The notes under the pieces: model-generated
What the model was told of the DNA's origin: nothing
The model's database searches: none
Seen by the model: the letters and a program-made list of their open reading frames with translations, nothing else
Shown here: one piece after another, positions 1 through 9,800 of the stretch
Position numbering within the stretch: position 1 is the first letter of the stretch
How the letters are laid out: each line of letters starts with the position of its first letter
Assembly: GCA_015852425.1 (NCBI GenBank)
Contig: JAAAIG010000164.1
Location: 1,033 to 55,569 of the forward strand
DNA length: 54,537 nt
DNA from: Gryganskiella cystojenkinii
Taxonomy: Eukaryota; Mortierellomycota; Mortierellomycetes; Mortierellales; Mortierellaceae
Direction: 5' to 3'
Made by a program: the position numbers and the translations under genes

Positions 1-338
1 AAAAAATATTGGTAGTCCTAGGACGATTCATCCTTTTCAAAATGTTCGATCCAGGTAGTCCTTTGGTCGTAACCACTTGAATCCAGATGGGTCAGAGTCA
101 CAGTCATCGATGTCATATCGATCTTGCTGTAAAAAATAAAAAGAAAATTCTCCGGGAAAAACAGAGTTTTCTATTTTTTTTTTGATTCAAATCTCCGGTC
201 GAAATCTTTCCTGATCCTTGTTCCCTGTTTGGCTGAAAGGCGAAATGGAACTCATGCTCCACTCTCCTTTGTTTGGTAAAGAGCACGATTCGCTCCTTCC
301 TCTATCCATTATTTCGCATTTTGTTTTCTTTGACTCAC

Positions 339-627
339 CAACACCGACAATAGCCAAACGCTCGTGGCAGAGAATGTGGTTGCCAGAGACGACGCATCCG
401 CTCCAATCGGGACCGCGGTGACGGAGCCTATATTGTTAGATATCAAGGGAGAAACGGAGGGGTACAGATGAATATCGCTGTTCAAAAATATAAAGAAGAT
501 AGAAGGTCGTGATCGCGACAAAGACAGAGGAAAGGAGAAGGGCTTACTTCTTGGAGAGATAGAGAGCGCGCTGACGATATGCGTTAGCGTCGCCAGGCAA
601 GTTGAAGATAGCAAAGATGCCGCACAT
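339..627 (-). CDS. ASN1: Asparagine synthetase (glutamine-hydrolysing), N-terminal glutaminase fragment; partial or truncated
   Basis: Two joined exons, 627-548 and 427-339, encode a start reading [17 protein letters not shown] and then [17 protein letters not shown] and [12 protein letters not shown]. This is the class-II glutamine amidotransferase start of asparagine synthetase, with the Cys2 nucleophile and the RHRGPDWSG motif. The enzyme moves ammonia from glutamine to aspartate in the cytosol. The intron 547-428 has donor GTAAGC and acceptor TATAG, and the codon for the Lys before LRHRG is restored across it. After residue 56 a donor (GTGAGT, 338) follows. The next clear acceptor (TTTTTTACAG, before base 126) gives a stop within a few codons, and simple read-through stops near 186. 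No recognisable continuation lies in bases 1-338. Either the intron is longer than 337 nt and the gene continues off the left edge, or this is a 5' fragment of a broken copy. The family is sure; intactness is unknown. Confidence 0.72.
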
Positions 628-1214
628 TATGTAGTATGGAAGAGGAGTGCAAGTCGAGTAAGGAGTGTATCGTGAGGTTGTCTGCCCAAAAGAAGAGAGA
701 AAAGAAAGGGAGAGAACGAGTAAGAGTTAAGAGAAAGGAATGAAGAATGAAGAAAAAGAAAGAAGCGTGAAAGGAGAAGCACCCTTTTTATCAGAGAGAT
801 CAGAAACAGAAAAGTCTCTGACTCGACGACTAAAATTTTGATGTCCAAAAGCATGTGTGTCACACAACAGGAAAATTCAGGGTGGAGTCGTCCGGCTTAC
901 ACGAAGCTTATCTGGATTTTGGTGGTGACTCGCACCAAAAAAAATATTTGCCACCAAAAATAAAAGTTTCTAGACTTCGGCGGGGACTCTCTTCGCCGTT
1001 TTGTTCATTTTCTTCATGGTTTCTTGCTTTCTAGGATTTTTACTGGTCAAAAAACCCTTGCTGTGCTAAGCTACGAGTATGTGACTATGTAGTCTAGAGT
1101 ACCCACGGTACTTGAGGGGTTGATGCGAGGACTGGGTTATTTTGCAGTAACGTAAATGTGCTACGGGGTCGATGATAGCAAGACTTGGACACCAGCACGG
1201 GTGGCTTTGTTCAC
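628..1214. other. Intergenic: leader/promoter of the asparagine synthetase and 3' flank of the ubiquitin-like gene
   Basis: No coding region is supported here. The stretch just before the asparagine synthetase start (about 660-790) is purine-rich on the plus strand, so the leader is pyrimidine-rich on the coding strand, as in many fungal genes. The short open frames are compositional. Confidence 0.5.
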
Positions 1215-1445
1215 TCAGGACAATCGGAGAACAAGATGTAGGACGGATCCCTCTTCGATATCATAGCTGCTCAGTTTGATCGGATCCTGCAGCAATTTGC
1301 CTCCAAACACAAGTCGCATATGATCTACAGGCAGGTTCGAAATCTGTTGTAATTTCAATTTTACATCCGATGTTGTGTCCTTGCTGAGATCGATATCATG
1401 GAGTTGAAAAAGTGCCCCTGTCAGCGTCTTGATCGTGATCGTCAT
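1215..1445 (-). CDS. Ubiquitin-like protein lacking a C-terminal diglycine
   Basis: A single exon of 76 residues starts MTITIKTLTGALFQLHDIDL and ends LHLVLRLS. It aligns by eye over the whole length with ubiquitin and NEDD8: the KTLTG strand, the MRLVFGGKLL segment matching ubiquitin's QRLIFAGKQL, the SYDIEEGSVLHLVLRL tail and the exact 76-residue length. The final Gly-Gly of conjugated ubiquitins is replaced by Leu-Ser and a stop, so as written it could not be activated and ligated. No good donor before the stop would add a tail. Most ubiquitin lysine positions are changed. I chose ATG 1445 because it sets the ubiquitin length; the open frame continues upstream to 1652 but passes through a poly-A run. 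It could be a diverged non-conjugating fold, a type-free regulator or a decaying retrocopy (it has no introns). The fold assignment is strong; the function is unknown. Confidence 0.75.
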   Translation of the reverse strand: MTITIKTLTGALFQLHDIDLSKDTTSDVKLKLQQISNLPVDHMRLVFGGKLLQDPIKLSSYDIEEGSVLHLVLRLS

Positions 1446-3195
1446 TTTTTTTTTTTTTTTTTTATTTTGTGAGAGAAAGGAGTGGGAAAAGAATTGTAAT
1501 CTCTTTCCTGCCATCCTTTTATGCTCGCAACTGAACTGGCACAAACAAGTGATGTACACGGCCAGCCTAATTCTCGAATTCACCAAGTGCATAGCCACAT
1601 TAGTCACGTGATATCCATGAAAATTGGACTTGCGCCACTGACGCTCAGGCACAGCCCTTTCTGCTTTTGTCCAGAAAGACGATCGATCCCTCTGATCTGG
1701 TGCACCCCCAAGGTTACGCCCTTGGCAGAAGCACAGGTAAAGCGCTAGGGAAAGGCCTTTCCACCTTTCGAATGACTGACGCTTTATTGGTTGGTATTTT
1801 CATGAAACAACTGCAGCCGATTCCAACTCTCCCTTTCCCCCTTTCCCCGCGGGCAAACATACTCTCAATGTCTCCAGGAACGTTCTCCTTCGGCGCACAT
1901 CTAGCATTGAAAAATCGTCCCTCAGCCTCACATCTCTACTCTAATTCTTTCGCCCTGTTCTAGTTTGGCTCTGCTCTTTCCAGACCTAGTGAGCACGTCC
2001 CTGTCCAAAAACGTTAGTTCCGACAGCGAGGTTGTCGTGCATCCAAACGCTTTCTCTTGTGCCAACTAATCTGATCTTCAGCTTGCCACGTAGGGCATAG
2101 AAAGCTATTTTTCCTTCATCTCCTAAAAAGATGAAGAAGAATAGCAAAAATAAATAGTTAAAAGTCAAAAGTCCGATTTTGAGAAGGGTTGCGTGGTCAA
2201 CAGCTTCGCAATTTATTTATTTATTTTTTTTATTTTGGAAGTGGGAAATCCAATTGCCCGCACGAGTAAGAATTGACCCTACGCAGACGGGCCTACGCGT
2301 CTCTTCGTCTGTTGGACGCTGCGTTTGTTTTTTCATGGAGATCGATTTGTAAGATTTCGGAAGTGCGTGTTCCCTATTTTTTGTCATCCCGTTGGCCCGT
2401 AACCACCGTTTCCCCTTCCTTTTTTTTTTTTTTTTTTGGAGCAATTGAGGGGTCTATTACATATTACCGACGAAAGCAGGTCCAAAATGACCCTAGAAAG
2501 GGATCGTACCACCCTGCCAACTTTGCAGATTTTCAGCATTTCATATTCTGTTTTCCCCCTCCGCTCCCTTCGACCTCCCACCCCTGCGCAATGGCACAGC
2601 GTAGCCTATGACTGGGTGAAAGCCAAGACAACCCTATCATTTTGTGTTCCCTCGATCAGTGTTTTGTCGTACGGGCGCAGTGATAAGCCTCCAAAGTCGG
2701 AATGGGGACCTGTTATTCATCTTCTCTTCCCGATTAAGCAAAAAAGTTTATATTCAGACGGTATGATTTCAAAGAACGATTGACGCGATCGGTGGGGGGT
2801 TATTCTTTCATTGCTCATTTCCTCCCACAAGGGCCACGATCCAGAAAATCAAAGAAAGGAAGCACTGGTTCGTCATCGATCTGCACGCCAATTCTCATTC
2901 TTATTCTTATTTTTTTGCCATCTTTTTCAAGCACCGTTCGGTCGTCCTTTTCTTCTCCTCTCTCTTATAAAAAGAGAGGACCTCGCCATTACACTCCTAC
3001 GTTTTTCTCATTCTCACTCTTCAAAACAAACCACCAAGACAACGAACAACAAATTAAACACTGTTGTCTTCCGAATCAATACCGTCCTTTGCGAACATTT
3101 TTTGTCGTCCTCTCACATCCCTACACATATTCTTTATTTTGTAATCCACTCTACTTCCTTTGTATCATACCCTTATTAACTATACTTCATCCAAC
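1446..3195. other. Intergenic: promoters of the ubiquitin-like and MFS genes
   Basis: No complete gene is supported. It holds an 18-A run directly before the ubiquitin-like ATG on the minus strand (1446-1463), a TCACGTG E-box at 1604-1610, an exon-like open stretch on the minus strand near 1986-2120 (see findings), a T-run at 2421-2438 and, near its right end, the TATA box and pyrimidine-rich leader of the MFS gene. Confidence 0.5.
2956..2980 (+). promoter_or_regulatory. TATA box inside an inverted repeat, upstream of the MFS gene
   Basis: TCCTCTCT (2956-2963) and AGAGAGGA (2973-2980) are perfect 8-bp inverted arms around a 9-nt centre that contains TTATAAAA. It lies about 220 bases before the MFS start codon, followed by a pyrimidine-rich leader, so it is well placed as a core promoter. 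The role of the flanking arms is inferred. Confidence 0.5.
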
Positions 3196-5224
3196 ATGGA
3201 CACAGCCTCTGCAACAACCATCGCAGATAAGAATGTCAATCTGAAGCCTTGGTACCGTCGTCTTGACGAGAACAAGGGTCTTCTCCTCGCCCTCGTCTCT
3301 ATGGCACAGGTAAACAACCCGAACTGCGGAAAAACAACTGCAGTATTTGACGCACAAACGCACTCCTTCCACACGCACTCCTTTTTTTCATGGGCGCTAT
3401 CTAACGCACATCCCGTTCCTTCGCACCTCATCTTGCCAATGCCTTCTTCCCAAATAGATGCTTGATATTATCAACGTGGCGAGCGTTACGATTACTTTGC
3501 CCGATATTATGAAAGAAGTCGGCTACAAGGTTGATCAGCTCCAGTGGGTGACTTCCGCCTATGCGCTCGCCTATGGTGCTTTCCTCTTGATCGGTGGTCG
3601 TCTCGGAGATTTGTTTGGTCATCGTCGTATCTATATCCTCGGTGTGACATGGTTTTCGGTCTGGGCGGTTGTGAACGGTTTTGCCAAGAATCCTATTATC
3701 ATGTCGGTCGGTCGCGCCCTCCAGGGCATGGGTGCTGGATTCACTGTTCCAAGTGCTCTTGCCATCTTGACGACCACTTATCCCGTTGGACCTGAAAGAA
3801 CCCAGGCTTTGGCCATCTTTGGTGGTACGGGAGCGATTGGATCAGTCATCGGAGTCCTTCTCGGTGGTATCCTCGGCTCTACTATTGGTAACGTGTCCGC
3901 TCGGTCTTTTTTTTTTAATTTCTCCGCCCTTCATTTTTTGCAACTCCTATTAACTGAACTCTTCCTTTTCGTCCCCTTTCCCTCAGGTTGGAGATGGATC
4001 TTCTACTTTACTGCGATTATCGGCTTTGCGATGACGATCGGCGGTCTACTTGTGATCCCTGCACAGATGGGTGAATCCAAGGTTGAGGACCGTCGTATCG
4101 ATTACTTTGGTATCCTGTCATTCTGTCTCGGTATCGTCGCCATCATCTACTACCTCAGTGAAGGACCAGCTGAGGGCTGGACCGCTGCCCAGACGCTTGC
4201 ACCGCTCTTGATCGGTATTGCGCTCTTGTTCCTTTTCGTTTTCATTCAGTACCGTATCGATTACCCAATTATGCCCCTCCGTATCTGGCGTTCTCGTCGT
4301 CTCGTTGCATCCTGTGTCACTATTATTTGTGTCTCGGCCGCGATCAACGCCATGATCTTTTACTCTTCGTTGGCTTTCCAGAACGTCCTTGGATACTCGG
4401 CCCTTATCACGAGTGTCTGTTATATCGTCCACGGAGGTTCGTATTCTTGAAAAAAGAAATCATGCGTTGGATAGTGTATGAATTTGCAACTTTTGACAAC
4501 ACCGATCTCTAATTATTTTTTTTCTTCTTTTTTTTTAACAGTTGGTGCCATCGTCACTATCGTTGCGCTCACCAAACTCGTCACGATGGTCCGCACCAAG
4601 ATTATCATGATTATTGGTTGGTTCTTCTTCATTGCCTCTGGTATCGTCTGGGCCCAGCTCAAGGAGGACAACTCTTACTGGTCCATCCCCTTCCCAGCGT
4701 TGATTCTCAACTTTTTGGGTATGGCCCCCGTCTGGCTGTGCTGCCAGATCAACTCGGTCGCAGATGCTGATGATGAGGACCAGGGTGTCGTTGGTGCTGT
4801 CTACAACGTTTCGTTGCAACTCGGTGCCCCCATCGGTATCGCCATCGCGAATATTATCGCTAATGGCAAGAACCCCGCCACAGCAGTCGGCAAGGCCTTG
4901 TTGCCCGGTTACAAGGATGCCTTCTACTCTTATGCGGTCATGGCCGGTGTCGGCTTAATCCTGACCATTGTCTTGGCTGCCAACAGGGATCCCGCCAAGT
5001 TCACGGAGAAGCAGGAGGTCATCGATGAGGTCTTGACCGCTGTTGGTGCTGAGGGTCAGTCGACCTTGCCCCATGGTCATGACCTGGAGAACGGAAGCGA
5101 GATTGTTGGTCATGGTGCTGTTGAGGGACTCGAGACTGCCCGGAACAGTGGAATCTTTGAAGTCAAGGACTCGAGCACGCTCGAGGTCAAGGACAACTCT
5201 TCTTCAAGCGAAAAGACCCTCTAG
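3196..5224 (+). CDS. MFS transporter, drug:H+ antiporter (DHA2, 14-TM) type
   Basis: Four exons (3196-3309, 3458-3887, 3987-4436, 4542-5224) give 558 residues. The protein starts MDTASATTIADKNVNLKPWY. It then shows LDIINVASVTITLPDI, resembling the DHA2 motif in helix 1, GGRLGDLFGHRRIYILG (MFS motif A, between helices 2 and 3), RALQGMGAGFTVPSALAI, and the WRWIFYF segment common in fungal multidrug and siderophore permeases. Many hydrophobic helices follow; a hydrophilic, acidic, Ser-rich cytosolic tail runs from about residue 485. Expected role: proton-driven export of small toxic compounds or metabolites at the plasma membrane; the substrate cannot be read. Introns are 148, 99 and 105 nt; the third uses an unusual donor, GTTCGT. 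It converges on the MARVEL-like gene with a 161-nt gap. Family confidence is high, subfamily moderate. Confidence 0.88.
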
Positions 5225-5385
5225 ACACAACGACAAAAAAAAAAAAAATCACCCATCTGCATTGCATCTTCACTTATACATTACTACCCAACACTATCTC
5301 GTGTACACTACTATATATTATTATTAATAGAACGACCTTTCTATGAAGAGGTTATTTTTCTTTATTGATGGGAATGAGAGTTCTG

Positions 5386-6000
5386 TCAGTAGTATCCACC
5401 TGGACTGTGAGACTGGGGTTGGTAAGGTTGTGGCTGATAAGGCGAGTATTGTGGCTGGACTTGATGCTGAGGCAATTGTTGATGCTGTTCCAAGGGAATG
5501 TACTGCGTGTTTTGTTGCGCAATCGGTGCAACAAAGATGGTACTTGCTGCCAACGGTTTCTGGATATGACGCCGATCAAACTTGTCGGCTAGGTACAATT
5601 CAACCAATCCAAAGACACCAATTGCAAGACCACAAATGTCTGTGGTCATCGTCAACGTGCACTGCAACAATCCACAGTTCCAAGCTTTGAAGAATGCAGC
5701 AGAGCCAACCTCCTTGAGAATCAAGTTGATATGATAACTGGACGGGACAAACCAACCGATAGTGAGAATAAACACCATGACGGCTCGAACAAAAGGATCA
5801 AAGAAAGTTGCACGACGGAAGGAAAACGAGTAGACCGCGTTGGAGACGACAGCGAGGATCAAAGAAAGCCAAATGGACCAATATTGTTCCAGGAACTGAA
5901 CATGGTACTGGATCACGATGGCGATATCACAAGCCAGCACGATCGTTGTCAAAATAAGGAGGAGGATTCGAAACGTCAGGAGAGTACTGTTGGTGGCCAT
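5386..6000 (-). CDS. Four-helix membrane protein, MARVEL-like, with Gln/Pro/Tyr-rich tail
   Basis: A single exon of 204 residues. Four hydrophobic segments are visible, roughly residues 8-31, 41-59, 70-89 and 119-137, with short loops between them. This is the layout of fungal MARVEL-domain and related tetraspan proteins. The last 50 residues are rich in Gln, Pro and Tyr and end PQSHSPGGYY, a disordered cytosolic tail typical of membrane-organising proteins. The start ATGGCCACC lies in a good context. No catalytic motif is present. The likely place is the plasma membrane or endomembranes, perhaps organising membrane domains. The MARVEL label rests on topology, not sequence identity. It is convergent with the MFS transporter. 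Confidence 0.65.
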   Translation of the reverse strand: MATNSTLLTFRILLLILTTIVLACDIAIVIQYHVQFLEQYWSIWLSLILAVVSNAVYSFSFRRATFFDPFVRAVMVFILTIGWFVPSSYHINLILKEVGSAAFFKAWNCGLLQCTLTMTTDICGLAIGVFGLVELYLADKFDRRHIQKPLAASTIFVAPIAQQNTQYIPLEQHQQLPQHQVQPQYSPYQPQPYQPQSHSPGGYY

Positions 6001-6871
6001 TTTTGGGGGGTTTATGTAAGAATGGGGGAGTTATGTCGTGGCGGTCTTCCGTCGTGATTTGAGGATAAATACAATAATGGTCAGTGGACGATTGATGGCA
6101 GCTTGCTGAAAAAGGTCGAAAGCGGGAATAAAGGGCGAAAGGCGGGCGAAAAACGAGCTCGCTTTTATGTCGTTACGACAGCTTTCTTTCTTTTTTTGTT
6201 AAACCATTGATTAACAGCCTGATACTTCCTGTATTTGCCTCGAGAACACTGAATTGATGGTGGCAGTGCAAAAATGGAGAAAAACAAGCTCAACAAACGA
6301 AAAACACGGCGACGCTGTTTTTAGTCCGCTTTACCGACAAACAAAGATTAAGGTGGTGGCAAAGAGAAGATTGAACGGAGGAAAGCACAGACACTCTCTT
6401 TCTTCCTTTCTTTATTTTCTGACAGATTGACCATGCAGGCACCGCCACATACGCCTCTGAGCACAAACAACGCAGCGCCGCTGCGGCATGCATCTATTCT
6501 CTTCCATATGGCTTCCCTTCCTTTGTATTATGCTCACTCTCTCCAATAAGGTGGCGTTTCCAACGTTCAGTTTCTGGTGCATTGGTCAGTTGGTAATTTG
6601 AAGGAAATGACAGAGGGGAGGCAGTGCATCCACCATGCCATTTTTTCGAAGTCTAATGTGTTTTGTTTGTTTGTTATTGTTTTGAAAGGTTACAATCTGA
6701 AAAATGCTGCAATAAGGAAAAGAAAAAAAAAAAATGAGGCGAAGGAAACTTTTTTTTGGATTGTATTCATCAACATTATTAAACTTGAGCAGAGGTAGGG
6801 CTGGGTTGTTGGCAAAAGAGTGTTCTTTTTTTTGGGAGAAATAAATAGGGATGAAAAAAAAGGTGCTGATT
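6001..6871. other. Intergenic between the MARVEL-like gene and the LRR gene
   Basis: This holds the promoter and leader of the MARVEL-like gene (minus) and the 3' flank of the LRR gene. Several A/T runs occur (for example 6720-6734). I see no gene. Confidence 0.5.
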
Positions 6872-9800
6872 CTATTGCAGCATGGTCTGCAGGTGATGTT
6901 GCGCCGTATGCATACTCGATAAGGATCCATGGTGCTGATGATTATGACGGTGGCTTCCGCCGCCGCTACTACTGCCTCCATGACCTTGATGATGGGTTTG
7001 TTGATTGCCCCGACCATTCTCCTGTCGATCCGCCTTCAAAAACTTAAGCGTGCTCAGCAACTTGAATCGGTTCTTCTTGGCCGCGGGAGATTCTTGAACG
7101 TTTTGTTCGACCAAATGATCCATGTTTTGCAATATTTGATCATAAATACCCTTCAGAACTGCAATCTTGAGGACAGGGTCTGTAGTATTCAGTTGATTTT
7201 GGGGTTGTTGGTAATGATGGTGAAGTTGTTGCGGTTGTTGTTGCTGCTGGTAATGTTGACGGTCAAGAAGGTCTTGCGAAGCTCGAGGTGTGCTCTGAGT
7301 GGTGCTACCGGTTCGGTTATGGACCGTGTTGTTAGTTGTCGTAGTCGAGATGGACGAGCGTTGACTCCGAGTACCACGACGGCGGTTTGTGGTCGCGATC
7401 GAGAATCGGTCGTCCTCCTCTGTGTCGTCATCGATACCCAAACCATCCCCTAATCGCAACAGTTGATCTTCCTCATCATCCGCTGCTGTGGACGGAGCAG
7501 GGTGGTCACCATCGACATCATCGCCTCCCGCGCTGTAGTACATGTACTGAGGAATATCCAACGACGCAGATGTATCCAGGTCGTAATCCAACAGAATCGG
7601 CGGTGGAGCTGGAGCTGAGATCGCAGTACCATTCACAGTCGGCTGTTGAAGAAGGGATGAAATTGAAGACGTGGTCGCTGTCGATACATTGGAAATCGTT
7701 CCCACAGTCTGCGCACGTTCATGGGGTCCAAATGCAATTGGGGTCGTAGAGTCGGCATCATGAGCAGGCGACGTCGATGATTTGAGTCGCAACCAAGGAA
7801 GCGAGGTCGTTGACTTTTCTGCACTGGCTGCTCCTCCAGTAGATTCAGAGTTCGATCGGGTCAAAGGCGCCCCCCCATAGACGTGACGGGGCAGAGGCGA
7901 GGTCGGCCTTCCAAAGGAGGTCTTGGAGGCTCTGCTGACCGAGGGGCGTGTTAGATTCGCTGACGAGGACAAGGCTCCACCAGGTTCAGACGAGAGCAGC
8001 GGCAGTGGCATCGAGGTCAACGAGGGAGAGCTCTTGATTGCCATCGAGGATTTGATATCTAACAATGATCCGTCACCGAGTCTAGATCCTACAATATTGT
8101 TGCTATGAATGATCACACTACCAGCAGATCCGGGTTGTGTTCCAAGTCCGAGGGCCATCATCGCATCCGAGCTCAGTTGCAACGTCGACGATTCCAAGGT
8201 CGAGGTTGACCCCTGCGATTCATGCTTGGGCCGGCTGTTGCCGCTCGCAAAGTCAAAGACGCGACTCATACGGTTGTTCAATGTCGACCGTGTCTGGGTC
8301 GTCGTAGGGGAAGATTGATCCTGCAAGTCTAGGAGTGAGTCACCGTATGTGAACATGCTCTTGGGACGAGCGGCATTCACGCTCACGCTGTTCTTGTTGC
8401 CGCCTCCTTGTAGTTGAAGTTGTTGCTGGCTCTTGCGGGGTCGAAGACTGTTGAGCAAGGGGAACGCGGAGAGAGGTCCTGAGGGAACCGTAGCGGTCAA
8501 GGGGCTGGCACTCATAGGCAAGGAGGTAATTGGCGCGGAATGCGTTCCGGCACGTGGCACCGAGGAGAACTGGAGCTTTGGTAACGTTCGGAGAGTCGAA
8601 GGGTAGTCCACATAGTTGGGGTTGATACCCTCACTGTTGACAGAGAGCAAGCCAGCGGCCGAGAACGTGGATGACTCTGGCGACATGCATAACGTGGACG
8701 CCGTTGTCGAATTCTCGCGTGCGGTCGAAAGTGGAGGCAACACAAAGCTGCGATTCGCCATCATGTTTTGAGTCGCAATCGCTAGCCCCTGACTGATACC
8801 AAGTTTGGACTTTGAGCTACCATTGGTCGCTGTGCGGACGTGTTGTAGTGTATTCACGGCATCAAAGCTCGCACCACCGGGGTGTTGTGACCCAAGGATA
8901 AGTGCACGAGACGTGGGTCCAGAGCCATCGTTCTTGTCCAGGTTGTGTTGATCCCTGTACTGTTGACTGTCCAGCTCTTGGACGCGACGCAAGATAGAGT
9001 CGTGCATTCTCCAGAGCAAAGTCCTTTCGATTTGATGAGGCATAAACGACTGCAAGACATTGATCTTCATGTTCATCTGAGCTTGTTCCTAAGAGAGCGC
9101 AAAAAAAATATCATGTAAACGACCAGCACCCCATACCCGCAGATATTTATCAGCCAAGTCAATAAGAGGTCCAGATATTGCGACATCTTACCCTTGTAAT
9201 CTCGAATCCATTGTCGGGCCAATCGCCAATTCGGAATATTTCCAGAGAACCCATAAGCTTGGACAACGAAGACGGCAGCGATTTGATTGGGTTACCCTCA
9301 AGGACCAAAACTTTAAGATCCGCAAGATCGCCGACCTCCTTGGGCAACCAATTCAACAAGTTATTTGCCAAATCCAGAACTTCGAGTTGAGGCAACATCT
9401 TAATCTTGGAGGACAAGACCCGAATCTGATTGTTGCGGGCCTCAAAGATCCGAAGTCGCTTCAACTCTGACAATTTGCTGGCTGTGACACCTCCCCCTGT
9501 CAACGAAAACGCTGCCTGGTTGGTCGCGTTTCCTGCGGTTCCGACACTGCTCTGAGTTCCAATTTGTAATCCTGTCGCCCCCGAGAGCGAAGCCTGGGCA
9601 CTCGCCGCAACACCGAGCTGAGCGCCATTCGCCAAACCGATGCCTCCGCCCATGGGCCCCGAGAGCGTCCCTGTATTGTAACTGTTGTTGCTGTTGTTGC
9701 CGGAAGTCTGGAGATTGAGGGACGAGGTTCCAATCTCACGGAGGAAATTGTTCGAAATATAAAACTCTTCCAGTTTGTTCATTGAGTCGAGTGCAGGAAG

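Noticed and set aside
1667..1963. 98-codon plus-strand frame upstream of the MFS gene
   Set aside because: No family, no splice support and a composition like surrounding non-coding DNA.
2235..2300. A tRNA-like T-arm on the minus strand (GTAGG-GTCAATT-CTTAC) within a larger GCCCG/CGGGC stem
   Set aside because: The loop resembles a T-loop and the stem pairs, but there is no matching acceptor stem, D-arm or anticodon arm at the right distance.
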